A DNA stretch of 64,000 nt from Cyclaneusma minus (GCA_037179335.1 JAKZHN010000045.1:124001-188000), one strand, 5' to 3'; shown: positions 1 through 12,377, counted from the stretch's first letter. Notes: generated by a model from the sequence alone, not told the origin. Numbers and translations are program-made.

Positions 1-238
1 TTTACATAGTATTCGGAAGAAATGCAAAAATGAATCTTGTTAATGTCGTCAAAAAAGCTCTCGCGCTTATTTTCCTTTTTTTGTGCGCTCGTTCTTGCGA
101 GTTTTGTGATGTCTAGAGTGAAGATGTTCAAGTGCACCATGCCCAAGGGCGCGGGGCTCTACTACTGCTGTGGGGTCATTCTATCCCAATTGCCCTGCGG
201 ATATTATTATCCTCTCCTCGAATCCCATGTATTCACGC

Positions 239-699
239 CTAATCTTGCAATAGAGCCCAGAAGCCACACAACAATGCGCCTTGGAGGAATGACAAGGCAA
301 GACCGCTAGGTACACACAAGTCAGTAAACCGAAGACCAGCTGATTTAATCAGCACTGTGGAGATACTTACGGCGCATTTTCTTCCTTCAATTCAGGAGAG
401 TCCCTCCAACATTGGTACAAGAGTATGCCTGTCATGATGTCCGTCGAGGCCCTTCTTGTTATTGCTCCCATCATGCTAGTGGTCTGGGGTCCGATTAGTC
501 GATTCCGGATATCCTTGTTGATACAATGGAAATTTAAGGAATCGGAGAAGTACCTGTTGCTGGGGTTGGAAAAACATAGAGGGAGGGGGTTTGCGCTGGT
601 GTTGCTGGTAATAGTTGTGATTTGTATAGTTCTGCTGGAGAAAGAGGCTGGTGGATGTGGTGGTTTGAGTGTTGTAAGAGAAGCGCAGGGTGATCTCAC
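239..699 (-). CDS. Small two-exon protein of unknown function
   Basis: I do not recognise this protein. An open frame on the minus strand runs from an ATG at 699 to a clean donor (GTAAGT, exon end 371). A 65-bp intron (370-306) ends in a T-rich acceptor ending CTAG, and the second exon (305-239) keeps the frame to a TAG. The product would be 131 residues. The N-terminal half is Ser/Thr/Asn-rich and may be untranslated: a second start is the MMGAITRR methionine at 474, giving 56 residues. The C-terminal part is more ordered, with a charged stretch (RDSPELKEENAP) followed by a hydrophobic helix ending in WALLQD, which could be a membrane segment. The intact splice phase is the main support. Start position and function are uncertain. 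Confidence 0.35.
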
Positions 700-1704
700 C
701 TGATTTTATAGGTTTTCGTTTCAAGAGTAGAAGCGTTAAGAAACAGAGAGAATGGCAAATTGTGAACGAAGGGTGATCTGCAAAATGCTGTTTCTTCTGT
801 CACTGCCAGAGGTTACCGAGTTTTTTGGAATCGTGGTGAGGCACGAAAAACTGTGGTTGACAGCTGACAGCTGTGCTCGAGGGGCCCAACATCGGGCTGT
901 TTCGGAGAAACTCGGAATCTGCTAGGAGTTGGGAAGGGAGAATAGACTACGACTACGAGAAGAGCGTATGTGACGCGGAGAAGCAAGAAACGCTGCTGAT
1001 ATTGCTGTGCTGTATGTGAAGCCCTCAGCATTTCATTATGCATCAATGATCCAGTCTGATCTAGCACGCGTGACTCCTTTGCACGAACCTGTCGTAACAT
1101 GACAATTTCACGGTTCCTGCGGGTTTTCTCGAAAGCTAAGGTTTTCTCATCTATTATACATTTCACAGGACGTTGGATCAAGAAGTTTCGGCGGATGGAT
1201 AGATGTGGGGGCTCAGCGCAGGGACCTGAAGCTTAAAAGAGGTGATGGCGCGCAGCCACCCGAATCGATGAACAGGACATCTGTGTGGGAAAGATTAAAG
1301 GATAGAAACTGAGGTCCGTGGCAAAAGAATAAATAACGGATGTTCGAAATCGAGGTTCACAGCAGCATGAAGCTGTGAAACTGGAGCAGAGATAATTCAG
1401 CTGCATGACTGGAAGTGAGTGTTTTTGAGGACGATGACGACTGAATCATCATTGAGTTTTGTACGACATCAATCGGTAGTGCGTTGTCGATCCCCCAGAC
1501 GACGATTGCCGCGCCATCCTCATAGCTCCATGTCGGGCCTAGACAGGGAAATTGAAGACGCAACTGCCATTCGCCTCCAACCACGCAAAGTCAATAATGT
1601 CTTCCCTCTCCTGACCCTCTCCACCAAACATCCGTTCCCAGCATCCAAACAAACGCAATATCTGTTCGAATACGTGCGCCAACCCGCGAAGCAAACGAGA
1701 CGTC
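700..1704. other. Intergenic region, no gene seen
   Basis: About 1 kb between the small minus-strand gene and PNS1. Open frames here are short, overlap on both strands and show no recognisable motif. It probably holds the two divergent promoters. I see no convincing TATA box or repeat. Confidence 0.5.
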
Positions 1705-3649
1705 ATGGCGTCCAACGACTACTACAAACAAACCGGCGCCCAGCAAGACATGGAGCTTCCCAATGCGCCGGCCTACTCCGAGCAGCCCCAGTACCAACCG
1801 GCGCAGAACCCTATGAATGGCGACAAACAGGCTTTTGAGCAGGCTTTCAAGGTGGAAAGACCGAAGTGGAATGATATCTGGGCGGCGATATTGTTTGTTC
1901 TGGTTTTTGCTGGCTTTGTGGCTGTTTCGGGCTTGAGTCTGCATGGATATGCGAGCACTGGTGGCTATCAGGGAGGTGGGATTTATGGAAATACGGGGAC
2001 GGTGGGCTTGTCTACGAATACGATTGTGCTTCTGTGAGTTGCTGTGCTTTCAGGATATTATTCCTAGTCATGGGGGTAGTCTCGAGCATTGGAGATATCC
2101 TAATCATTAGCGATATTCCTGGTTCTTGGGGGATGTTTCTAAGTCTTGGAGATATTCCTAATCACCAGGAATATTCTTAAGGGGAGGAGGAAGGAGTTCC
2201 GAATCTTTTCGCCCAACTGTACCATCACTTGGGTTGTTGTCGATCAGCTGGGTTGTCTCCAATCACTCGAATAACTTCCAACAATCAAAGACCCCCGCCA
2301 AGCCACTCAGCTAACCCCATTTTCTCCCCAGATGCTTCGTCCTCCTAGTCGCCGTCGTCCTCAGCTACCTCTACTTCTGGACCGTCCGCGCCTTCACCAA
2401 GCAAATCATCTGGATAACCGGCATTCTTCAAATCTTCTTCGGCATCGGCACTGCCATCTTCTACTTCACCGAAAAGTACTACAGCGCCGCCATCGTCTTC
2501 CTCATCTTCTCCGTCTTCTACATCATCTGCTTCGTCTCCTGGATCCCGCGCATTCCCTTCTCGGTCCTCATGCTGCAGACTACCATCGATGTAGCAAAAA
2601 ACTACGGACATGTCTTTACCGTTTCGGCCATTGGCGGCTTGATCGCGCTGGCTTTCGGTGCCTGGTGGAGCGTTACGCTGGTTGCGGTCTATGCAAAATA
2701 CGAACCGGGAGGTGCGGGCTGTAATGTGTCGGGTGGAAGCTGTTCGACCGGGAAGGTTATTGGCTTGATTGTGTTTATCACTTTTGCTGGGTACTGGATC
2801 ACCGAAGTGCTCAAGAACATCATGCACGTTACCGTATCCGGAGTGTACGGTTCCTGGTATTTCTGTTCTCAGAAACCCGGAGGAGTGCCACACGGCGCAA
2901 CTCGTGGAGCTTTCAAGCGCTCTATGACCTATTCGTTTGGTAGCATTAGTTTTGGCAGCTTGCTGGTAGCCATTATCCAGCTGCTTCGGCAGGCATGCAG
3001 CGTAGCCCAGCAGACCGAAGCCGCGCAGGGAAATGTCATCGGCCAGATCTTTTTCTGCCTCCTGGGATGTTTCATTGGGCTTTTGGACTGGGCTGTGCAG
3101 TTCATCAACGAATATGCGTTCTCATATATTGCCTTGTACGGGAAAGCCTATATCCCTGCTGCAAAGGTATGTTTCCTTCCTATCCTTCCGCCCCTTTCTC
3201 TTCACTTCAAAAACCTACCTCCCATGAACTTGGGTTGAGAATCTTGACGCTTTGAACTCCACGAAACTAACTTGCAAAACAAGGCAACATGGCACATGAT
3301 GCGCGACCGCGGCATCGACGCCCTCGTAAACGAATGCCTCATCAACCCCGTTCTCACCATGGGCTCCACCTTCGTCGCCTACATATGCGCGCTCCTCGCC
3401 TACCTGTACCTGAAATTCACATCACCAGAATACAACAATGAAGGTCAATACACGCCAGTGGTCATGGCATTTGCATTCTTGATCGGACTTCAGATGTGCA
3501 ACGTGTTCTTGGTGCCGATCAAGAGCGGCATAGCCACGTTCTTCGTGGCTATGGCCTTTGATCCTGAGGTGTTGATGAGGGACTATCCGGATTTGTGGCA
3601 GAGGATGGTGGGGGTTTATCCACATGTGCAGACTATGGTGCATGCTTGA
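1705..3649 (+). CDS. PNS1: PNS1-like choline transporter-like (CTL/SLC44) membrane protein
   Basis: Multi-pass plasma-membrane protein of the choline transporter-like family (yeast Pns1); its transport substrate in fungi is not firmly established. Three exons: 1705-2033, 2332-3166 and 3284-3649, joined in phase by introns 2034-2331 (GTGAGT...CAG) and 3167-3283 (GTATGT...AAG), give 509 residues, close to the usual family length. The hydrophilic N-terminus is followed by the family signature ERPKWNDIWAAILFVLVFAG that enters the first membrane helix. About ten hydrophobic segments follow. The conserved C-terminal part reads ATWHMMRDRGIDALVNECLI and then helices around GLQMCNVFLVPIKSG. The start ATG at 1705 is the first in frame. 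The first intron is long for this window and contains an imperfect internal duplication. Confidence 0.93.
2046..2190 (+). repeat. Imperfect tandem duplication inside PNS1 intron 1
   Basis: Two diverged copies of a roughly 63-bp unit lie side by side within the first PNS1 intron. Each begins near ATATTCCT(A/G)GT, continues through a G-run and a CTTGGAGATAT/CATTGGAGATAT core, and ends in CCTAATCA followed by another ATATTC box. The copies differ at many positions, so the duplication is not recent. Confidence 0.55.
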
Positions 3650-4614
3650 TGGAGTGAGGAGAAGGGCAATGAGTAGGGAAGGAGAAGGGAGAGAAAATGC
3701 GTGTTTTTCAGATTACTGGTTGCTTGCGAGCAATAAATTAATACAATGGTCACAACCCCTAGATGGCTTTGGTGTTCGAATCCAGCCGATATCTACAACC
3801 GGCCTATCCAGGCGACTCGTTCGTCATGCGGGCATGAAGGGTGCCAGAGGCTAGTGAAATAAATATGCCGCGGAGCCAAGCTGCGTGTGGTCAAAACTAT
3901 TCCTGCCCCCCTTTTCCATGCCACTCGCGCCAAAACTAGCAGCGATGGTAAGCAATCCACCCTCGCCTCTCACACTACAATTCCCAAGCGAAGTGAAGTA
4001 AGATTTTGGCGCACCTCGGGCTGAAATACCACCCAAATCTCCACCCCCTCTGTTCCCTTTCTTTCTTTCTTTTCACCTGATCCTGACAGAGCTTTCTGCT
4101 TCTGTTGCTCTCCTTCGCAGGTCTGTGATCTCACGGTACGGCCTAACATGGAGCCCTAGCTCTGGAGTGCTCATTATCTATCTTCTTTGAGGCCCATTGC
4201 AAGACTCGTGAGAGTAAAAGTGTAAACGTGTAGTGCTCTTAACTTCAACGACACTGAAGTCCATGGCATATTGGTGCAAGTGCCCGTCCCGAAACACATC
4301 TCCGCACACCCGTCCTTTCTCATACCTTCGTCAAAGCTCTTCTGGACTCCAAAGGCACAGTCATATCCGCCGTAGCATAGGTGAATATACTAAATAGGGC
4401 AAAGCTTTGCATGAGAGCCCGGCGGTTCATAATGAACCCAACCTAGTCTTGTTTCGGGAGTTGAAGGCATAAAAATATTCATAAACTCAAGTCTAATTCT
4501 CACAGAGCCCTAAGAATACACCTCTACACCACAGACTTCCAAAGTACCCATGCCAGCCTCTTGTCCGTATCTCTATGCCATCGACAATCGTCCAGTGGTC
4601 CAGTGGTCCAGCGC
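3650..4614. other. Intergenic region between convergent genes, no gene seen
   Basis: The stretch holds the 3' ends of PNS1 (plus) and the Egh16-like gene (minus). No open frame with recognisable motifs was found. There is a short CTTT repeat near 4060-4080. Confidence 0.5.
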
Positions 4615-5504
4615 CTACGCGACAAACGTCTTCACGCCTCTCCTAGCGGCGACAGCCCTCTTCTTGTTAGAAGACCCGCTTGCTACCGGAATGCCGGCCG
4701 TCGCAGCCGCAGTACTGTCAATGCTCAGCATCTCGTTGATGCTATCAACTCCCTGCTCGGCCTGTGTGCCCGTGTGCGCTTCCGCGATAGCCTTGACCGC
4801 AGCAGGTAGGTTCTTGTTGTCGACCAAGACCTGGGCTTCGACTTCCTTGAGAGGGGCGGCTGTCTCGATGTTTTCGACGGTGTTGTTGTGGGGGGTCGTG
4901 TCGGTTTGCTGCACGGCCACGCAGCCGCCAAAGCCTTGCTGGTTGAAGCAGCGGACGGTGCATACATTGCCGGGAGAGGCTGAGAGGAGTTAGCTACAGT
5001 TTAGGAGATGCATTACTGGGGCCATGTTGACTTACATCCGATACATGCCAAGTCGTCAGGCATGGTGATATCCAGGTTGATGGTGTTGCCGTTGTCGGTC
5101 TCTTGCATAGTGAGGTTCGTCTGGCCGGAGGACCCATCCGCGTTGTTGGTCAAGTCCGTGTTGCAGGTGTAAGGCCCAGCGCCATCGTTGTTGACCTTGG
5201 CGATTGTCACGGCTAGTTTGCCGCCCTTGGTAACAGATGTGACGGTGCCGTTTGCGAGCTGATCTTCTGTGTTTGCACCGATGTCGATGTTTCCGGCTAG
5301 CAGGGTCCTTCCACACTCGTTGACGACGTTGGCCTCGATCTCGCTCACTTTCATGATGTTGGCATCGGGCTTTGTCAAGTCAACCTGCAGGGGCAGACTA
5401 GCTGGGGAGCCATCCTCTCCTTGAGCGCTGGTGATAACACCTTGGGCATGAGCGACGGCTAAAAGAGCCGGGGCAAAGAGGAATATCTGGCGGAAAGAAG
5501 GCAT
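4615..5504 (-). CDS. Secreted Egh16/gas1-like protein (DUF3129 family)
   Basis: Secreted fungal protein of the Egh16H/GEgh16/gas1 family, first described as expressed in appressoria and in infecting mycelium of plant and insect pathogens; its biochemical role is unknown. Two exons, 5504-5036 and 4979-4615, joined in phase by a 56-bp intron (GTAAGT...CAG), give 277 residues. The N-terminus MPSFRQIFLFAPALLAVAHA is a signal peptide with cleavage likely after AHA. Mature protein begins QGVITSAQGEDG. Family features visible are ECGRTLLAGNIDI, the DGAGPYTCNTD block, and the Cys cluster across the exon junction (CIG, then NVCTVRCFNQQGFGGCVAVQQ). A longer open frame extends upstream to 5714 but lacks any signal-peptide logic, so the ATG at 5504 is chosen. 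The Lys/Arg-rich tail (KKRAVAARR) is at the C-terminus. Confidence 0.9.
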
Positions 5505-7408
5505 CTTGAGGGTTAAGGAGGAATAGAAACGGTGCACAGCACTCTGATCAAGAAAGTAATTATGTATTAGGAAACGAAAGAATGATAAGCAGACCGGCTG
5601 GCACATGCAACGAGGGGAGAAGACGAAGAGAAAGAGGGAGCCTGGAGATGGAGAAGGAAAATAGAAGTCAACCGGACGATGGCCAAGCTTATGAATAGAT
5701 TCATATAGATACATATTGCCGCACGAGTTGAATCTTTGGATATTCTCAAACCGAATTCATACACAGGAGTCGAACGCTGAAGGTCTCACGATAGTTTGCA
5801 GGTGGGGCGACGATGGGATTGGACCCACCCCGCTAAAACCTGCCCAGCCATTTGATGTTTTGACGGTCGCGCTTTGCAAGGGTTTGAAGCGGGAGCTCGG
5901 ATTGAACAGCATGAAATAATAGCAACCGACAACACGAGCGGCGAGATAAGATTCCGGGAGACAACGAAATAGAGAGGAATACGATACAACGCAATTTGGA
6001 GCTTGGACAATGACAACTGAGCCAGATATCACAAAAGGAACTCCCCCAGGTGTGTTGACTTGTGCTTCACACGACGCAAAGGCCTCGAAACAGAGTGAGG
6101 AGACGTCTGAGCCACTGTTCAGAGGCCCTGAAACTCCAACCTTGGGGTATATCGTCTCAGGTCCGGCTTACTCGATTCGAGGTCGAGGAATAAAAAATGG
6201 GGAAATTAAAGCAGGATTTGAACAAGAATCAGACGCCCAACACTCGTCAGGTAGGACTCACCCGGTACAGCAGCGCGCTTTCTTCCACGCTGTGCCCAAT
6301 CTGCGTAGTGGGAGCATTTCAAGAGTCTGTGAGCATATTGTCGCAAGAAACACATATCGTGGCAGTGTGTGTGTCAGGACTCAGGAGAAGAAGACGGGCG
6401 CTTAAAGTGGGGGCAGCTAGGCGTCATGTGACTGGATGAATAAGCATCCGCTAAAAATAAGGTTGTTCGGGAGACCCGTTTGGGCCGGCCCGTCTCCGCT
6501 ACATGTATCACGGAATCGATCCGACGACCCCCGATCGTGTTCTGTGGGAGTTGTGGAAAGGGGCTCACGACAACCGGTCATACATATACGACGTGATAGA
6601 ACAGATATTGAATACCAACGCCACCGGTGGTAAGACACTTGTGTTAGCACCATTGGGATTTCACCACCAGAGTCACAGCTTTTGCTAAGAGTTGAGCAAT
6701 GGACAGGGACATGATTGCAGGCTGTGGGAAGGGCCGAAAGAGTCTTCGAAAGAGTTGCCGGGACCTGTTTCGTGTGCATGCTACCTGCGCGGATGGGCAT
6801 TCATGAATCATGATCCTGCGTCTCAATTGAATCATGGCGATGGCGCTCGTCTTTTTATCCTTTTTCTTGTCTTTTCTTTTGGAGAACTTCAGCCGCTGAG
6901 AGCGCAAGCTTTATGTACAACTCCCAGTACTTGATTGAGGCACAATGCAGGTCCAAGGTTACCCCTGTAACCTGTGGTCCTCCAAGTTGGGTGCAGGATC
7001 TCGGCAGTCTCTTGGAGAAATCGATCAGCTTGCTAGCGTTTGGTCTTACAGGCTGGAATAGGTGCACACTTCACCCAGGCAGAGCAGTGGCGATGCAAGA
7101 GGTAGAGAGCATGCTTCTAGTATTTCTCTATCGAAAGACGACGAGTAGGACAAAAACTTTTGGATCTCCTGCGATGGCCCACCACTACTCCGGGCCCAGA
7201 AATGGCACACCTGAAATCAGGAACGAATGAAAAGAATATTACTGAATGCGGCGGCACAACATCAGCATGGACAGAGTCCCCAACTGAAAGACCGCCCACT
7301 CCTGGTCATGTCCTTGAACAGAAATTTGATTCCCATGTCCCCCATTCTCAACTTCTGAGCTTTGCCATGAGCCTTGCGAGTCACCGTGAGGCTGTAACCA
7401 TTTCCCGG
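5505..7408. other. Gene-poor intergenic stretch
   Basis: No open frame here exceeds about 130 residues and none has recognisable motifs or consistent splice extensions. I see no RNA gene or transposon. It probably includes the upstream region of the Egh16-like gene and the 3' region of the mini-protein gene to the right. Confidence 0.45.
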
Positions 7409-7469
7409 CTGTACGGTCGTTAGCATTGGATTTGAGATCGGGGCCTGCTTCTGGCGACTTACCTTTCTT

Positions 7470-7706
7470 TTAACCACAGGGGGTTCCGCAGTAACCGCAC
7501 GCCTTTCCTGGAATAACCCAAACTTCTTGACCTTTGGCAGCGCAAGTAGGGCATCTGACACCCGAGATCTATGAAGAAATGAGTATCACGGTTCTGTCTG
7601 TGTCTTGAGACTATGAACATACCGGTGCACTTTTGATGCCATCGACCAGCATTGCTGGTACCTGGCTCTGAGAGCAGACTGGGGCTTGGAATGATGAGGA
7701 GCACAT
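7470..7706 (-). CDS. 60-residue Cys-pair mini-protein, zinc-ribbon-like
   Basis: Exon 1 (7706-7623) starts at an ATG in AACATG context and ends exactly at a GTATGT donor. A 54-bp intron leads to exon 2 (7568-7470), in phase, ending in TAA. The product is 60 residues. The second exon carries paired cysteines: CPTC, then CGYC and a final C in GTPC, with KGQEVWVIPGK between them. That spacing resembles a small zinc ribbon or rubredoxin-like knuckle. I believe similar short CPTCAAKG-type proteins occur in other filamentous fungi, but cannot confirm this here. There is no signal peptide, so it is probably intracellular. A further GTAAGT...CAG intron (7462-7409) seems to lie in the 3' untranslated region. 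Function unknown. Confidence 0.6.
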
Positions 7707-10700
7707 GTTGACTGTGGTTGCGAAGTTGGCGAAGCGCAAGTTCTTGGTACTTGGATAGAGAGTCGTTGATGTCTGAGGAAGCTTTGAGGCACAGAGAGAC
7801 TTGGGAAGTAAGAAGCTTGGAAGAGGTTGGGATGACTTGATGGTGGTGAAGAAATTTTTGGGTATGGTGGGCGAGTGCCTGTCCTTTATAGTTGAGAAGC
7901 CAGCAAAGAACATATGCCAAAAATATGCAGGAGACGTCGTCGTTGGACCGATTTCCTTGTTCAGTAGTGATAGATTGTCCACAGTCCAGCTGACTTTCGA
8001 CTTTCTTTACCCGTAGGGCATATGCAGCACCACAGGCGGACTGAGAATGCAAGCAAGTAGCCTTCTCTTAGTGGGTGGGGATTGGAAAATGCGAGTATTA
8101 TCACATAGGTCATGAGCCACGAAAATGGCGACTAAATTGATCGTGAAAGTTTCGTGGCTTCTGTAGAACAGGACGTTCTAGGGAGAGGACACAACGCACT
8201 TAGTAGAAACTACCCAAAAAGATTGTTGTGTTATCAAATGAGATGAAACTGTTTCCATAGGCAGAAATAGACAAGACTTGGTGGAGAGAAGAAATGACAT
8301 GACACCAGTACAAGCTCAGCTCAGAAAATACGTGAGCTCCAAGTGGTTGCGAGACTTGTGATGTATTATGACGGGTATGCAGACGCATGGTCCCGGAACG
8401 GTACCAAACGGGCACAGGAACTAAGATTGCGCTGCAATCGAGCCATGTACCACATACTCGGAGAGAAAAAATCATTGTCGAGACATGAATTAATACGGAT
8501 CGAGATCTCATATATACACTACAAAGTCCTCATCATTCACATCAACGCTTCTGCAGTCCCCACTCGGGCAGCGTCATATCAGTCCACGTTGTACCAAACG
8601 GTGCCTTGAACTTCGTCGCGATGCACGAACGAGGCTCGAGATATTTTTTTGTCGCCGGCAGTTGGCCCCTGTTCTGCAATCAAGTACAACTTGTGTGTCC
8701 AGTCTCTGAATATTGCCGTCGTTATGCAAGTGTGGGTTTTTGTGGGCGTGGTGGGCCGGTGGGACGTGATAGAAGTCGTCAGGCACAAAACTGTGGGGTG
8801 AGAAAGCCCTCGATACATGCACATATCGTGCTGTTGTGTGACAAGAGAACATTCAAATTAAGCAAACGAGGCAGTAAAGAAGGCAGTGTCCCGGGTCTTG
8901 GATCCCAGCTGTCACGGGTGCATCCGGCTGTGCAATGGCTTGACCTTCTCTTGCAGAAACAGTGTGAGTCTCCATAGGTACGTAGGTGATGGCGAGAACG
9001 GCTCTACGGCGTTGTTTAGTTGGCAATCGCTATTTTGGCAGATAGAAACACTGTGTTCCCATTCTATTAAGCGGGAGCTGGGTGATACATCGACAGTGGC
9101 ACAAGAAAGCATTGCATGAGGCGCGAGTAACGTGTACCTGACAGTGCCTCTGTGTAGAAGAACAGATCATCGTGTCTCGCGTATCTGTGTGTAAAGAAAT
9201 CAAGGCCATCAGTTCCATGTATCGTCCACGAGCAAAAGGAAAAAGGCAAAAAAAAGGCGAAAAAAAGGCGAAAAAAAAGGCAAAAAAAAAGGCGAAAAAA
9301 AAGGCGAAAAAAAAGGCAAAAAAGAATCTCAGATCCGGGGAACTTCGTCTTGTCGTCTCGTGCTCCACCCCGAGGTCCGAATGGTACGAATCTGCACGTT
9401 CGATCGGTCACCAGGGTCTACCTGCAGGCATGGAAAAAGCAACAATAACATTAGTAGTAAGGAATTGGATTTGGGAGATAGATGGCGGTTAAGGAAACTT
9501 CAAATGAGATTCAAATTTCGAGATCCATGGCAGAGCCCAAATCATACTCGAAATCCAACCTCGACAACCATATCCACAAGGCCTAGCCGGGGGCTTCCAA
9601 ATAACTCTCTTGGGTTATGTTATCTTCTCTTATTCTCACTACCGTCTGCTGTCTCATGTCTGTCACTTTGCAGACACCCCCGTCATTGATACAACGATGT
9701 TACATCGCAGTTCTTCTCCGGTGCAAGTGCTCCGTAGCCAGATGGACCAGTCAGGATCCGTCTAATAATAAGGTACTTCTGGGGCTCTGCGGCGGGAAGA
9801 GAACCACGACAGCCAATCAGAACCCCAATCGGACGTAGGAATTAATCTTGTCTAACAGTCTAATCCTAGCGGAATAGTAGTTTCGAGCTAGACTTTCCAC
9901 GGGTCGTGGCTAATAATCCTTGCCAAACATGGACTTTTGAATATTCCATTCGTCACGATTTTAGGCCATCATATGGGTGTGCAAACACCCCCCCGGCCAG
10001 TGAACTAGTGGCATATGCAGGGTCTTTGAGGCTCATGTCGACTTACGTTTGTAGCTTTGCCTAGGAAAGCCATTGTGCAATCAGAATCGCGACCAGAAAT
10101 CCGGACCCGAATCTTTGGAAATTGCTCATCGCGTGACCATATTGCATAAAGTCGGTCTGTTGACCGCTTTCAATTATCTTTGGAGGCTTCTTGTCCCCGG
10201 CGGCGCGGAAGGGACTCCAGGAGTGGCGGTACTTTGCATTTGTAATAATGTGGGAGGTTACAGGCTCATTATTGAGACTCGAACGGGCTTGTCAAACATG
10301 TCTCAACCTCAATGCCGCTTCCAGCAATCGCTTGTCCAATGTGGACTGGATCTCGGCCGTTTGCCCGCCTCCGTTCTCGGTTTGTTAGATGTCCACTACG
10401 ACCGTATCATTCTGTACGGAGCTTTAGCAAAAAAGAATCAGAGAGAACTCGATTCTGACCTGGATATGGAACGAGAAAAAGCCGAAGACCAGCACAGTAG
10501 TAAATGCAGGATCCTCCCATAGTAGAATCCGCAGGTTCCCGAAGAGCCGCAGCTCGCAGACATAATTTCCCAATCACGGGACCCATCAGGTGGCTCGCCG
10601 CGCCCCGGGAGCCGGCGACGAAAACTCCTCGGCCTACTTTCTCTAACCATGACTTCGACGTCACAATCCTCGGAAAAGCATGTTCCCTATTGAGTGTAAT

Positions 10701-12377
10701 AGATTGTGTACTCGACAAATCCAGATACCGACGTGTCTCGGGCACAATCGGGCGGGTCCGTAATGCTGGTTCCCGTTGCGGTAGAACCTGTGGTTGTGGC
10801 TGTTGCTTTACACGATCTTTACTCTATTGTCTGCTGTACCAGCGAGCTCTGCATTATGCAAATAGATTACTCGCAGTGTCACCAGATTTTTTCCAGCTGG
10901 CACGATAGCAACATGAGAATTTTTTTGGGAGAGGTCCTTGCCCCTGAATTTACCAGCGGTTTGCTGACCTCTACAGGTCCCTTGACACTCACTTTCTTGT
11001 CGACGGAGCCCCCATGCCGTTCTCCCCATACACGACCTTTTCCCACATTGACACCGGTCCCGAGCTCTTCCCTGGTCGTCATCACGTCAAGACACAACCA
11101 TGCATACATGCCGCACACAACGCAGCCACAATGCCACCATTACCACACAGCATTTCTTCACCTTCTCCCAGTACCCGGTTACCGGTCCCCATTACCACCT
11201 GATACAGCAGCTCAGCACGCACACAGCCTCCAGCGTGCACAGGCTTCCAGCCCACACAAGACCGACCACAGCCGCCAACAGTCACCAAATATTGGCTACG
11301 ATCCTGCACTCGCCATCTTGAACAACTGATTCAAATATCTAGATACAACCTCAAGAAGTGCCAGATTAAAAATTCTGACGTCAAGATACACCAAGATACA
11401 ACCGAAAATTTCTGTTTGCCACCACCTTCTTCATCCTGAGAGACGCCTTTCAGCCAGCCCCGTTCAGAATCGATCCTGCACTCGCACATCTTCAGATCTG
11501 CACTTCACCATCTCCAGATCTCATCTTGAGCAACTGATGCAATGTCCAGAACACAGCAGTGAGGAGATTTGCCAAGGTTATGTGACATCAGAATAGCTAT
11601 GTCGGATAGCCCTGCTGCCGCCTTCGAGGATCACGACGCATGCCAGCCAGCCCCTTTTCGAGATCCAAGCCACTCTATGCATTTCGCGGAGAGTAAGACA
11701 TGTCAGCCCCTTTCTGAGATCCAACCCCAGGGAAAGCTCGGGAACGCTCGAGATCCTCCGGACCGCTCGAAATCCTAGCCACTTGGGAGTTGAGACAAAC
11801 CTCTCCAACTCCTCAATCACTTCCCCCTCCCCTAAACTCCTCAAACTACCAAGGCTCAAGCTCCGAATTCCTTCCTTTTCCTGACGTCTCCACCACCTAG
11901 ACATCTGTCATCGCCTCCACAGCGGGCAGAGACAACATGCGCCCACACAGTAGACCATTTTCCAATCCGTAGGTAGTTTTTGATGGAAATTTCTTCTTGC
12001 GCCTCTAGGTATTCTACCAAGTGATTTCCGTACCAACGACTGAAGCAAGTCCTGGCTTCAAACAAAGTTACATACTGCAATGACCGCGCCAGGGGTATCC
12101 TTTATCAATCTCAATCTTCGCTCATCGCCAAGTGCCAATAGAAAGCATAGACGAAAGCCCAATGCAATCTGTCTAACAAGTCCATCTACCGGTCTTCCCG
12201 TAGCCCAGTCTGTTTATAATGCGTCCCAAAAACCCGTTCCTAGAAAACTATGCCCGTTCCAACGCCATGGCTACTGGCCATTTCCATCCCTTTAATTCCC
12301 ATTCCATGCTATGCAGTGCAGTAAACAAATTACAGCGCTCAAAAAACCCCTCTCGAAGAACAATGATCCACCAAGCC
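7707..12377. other. Long gene-poor region
   Basis: About 4.7 kb with only short, overlapping frames on both strands. It contains an A-rich minisatellite (9238-9325) and diverged local duplications near 11290-11720, where blocks such as GATCCTGCACTCG and CAGCCAGCCCC recur. I found no transposase or reverse-transcriptase motifs, no tRNA and no rRNA. Confidence 0.45.
9238..9325 (+). repeat. A-rich minisatellite
   Basis: Roughly eight tandem copies of a 9-12 bp unit GGC(G/A) followed by a run of six to nine A. It makes artificial Lys/Ala-rich or Phe-rich open frames on the two strands, which should not be annotated as genes. Confidence 0.9.

Noticed and set aside
3740..3830. tRNA-like T-loop (TTCGAATCC) downstream of PNS1
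   Set aside because: The T stem does not pair and no acceptor, D or anticodon arm could be built around it.
5505..5714. Upstream extension of the Egh16-like open frame by 70 residues
   Set aside because: It would bury a clean signal peptide; this part is better read as 5' untranslated sequence.
5745..5850. Reverse-strand GTTCGACTC resembling a tRNA T-loop
   Set aside because: Flanking bases do not form a T stem and no other arms are present.
9030..9411. Phe-rich and Lys/Ala-rich open frames on the two strands
   Set aside because: They are products of the A-rich minisatellite.
10073..10522. 149-residue plus-strand frame
   Set aside because: No motif, no splice extension, overlapped by frames in other phases.
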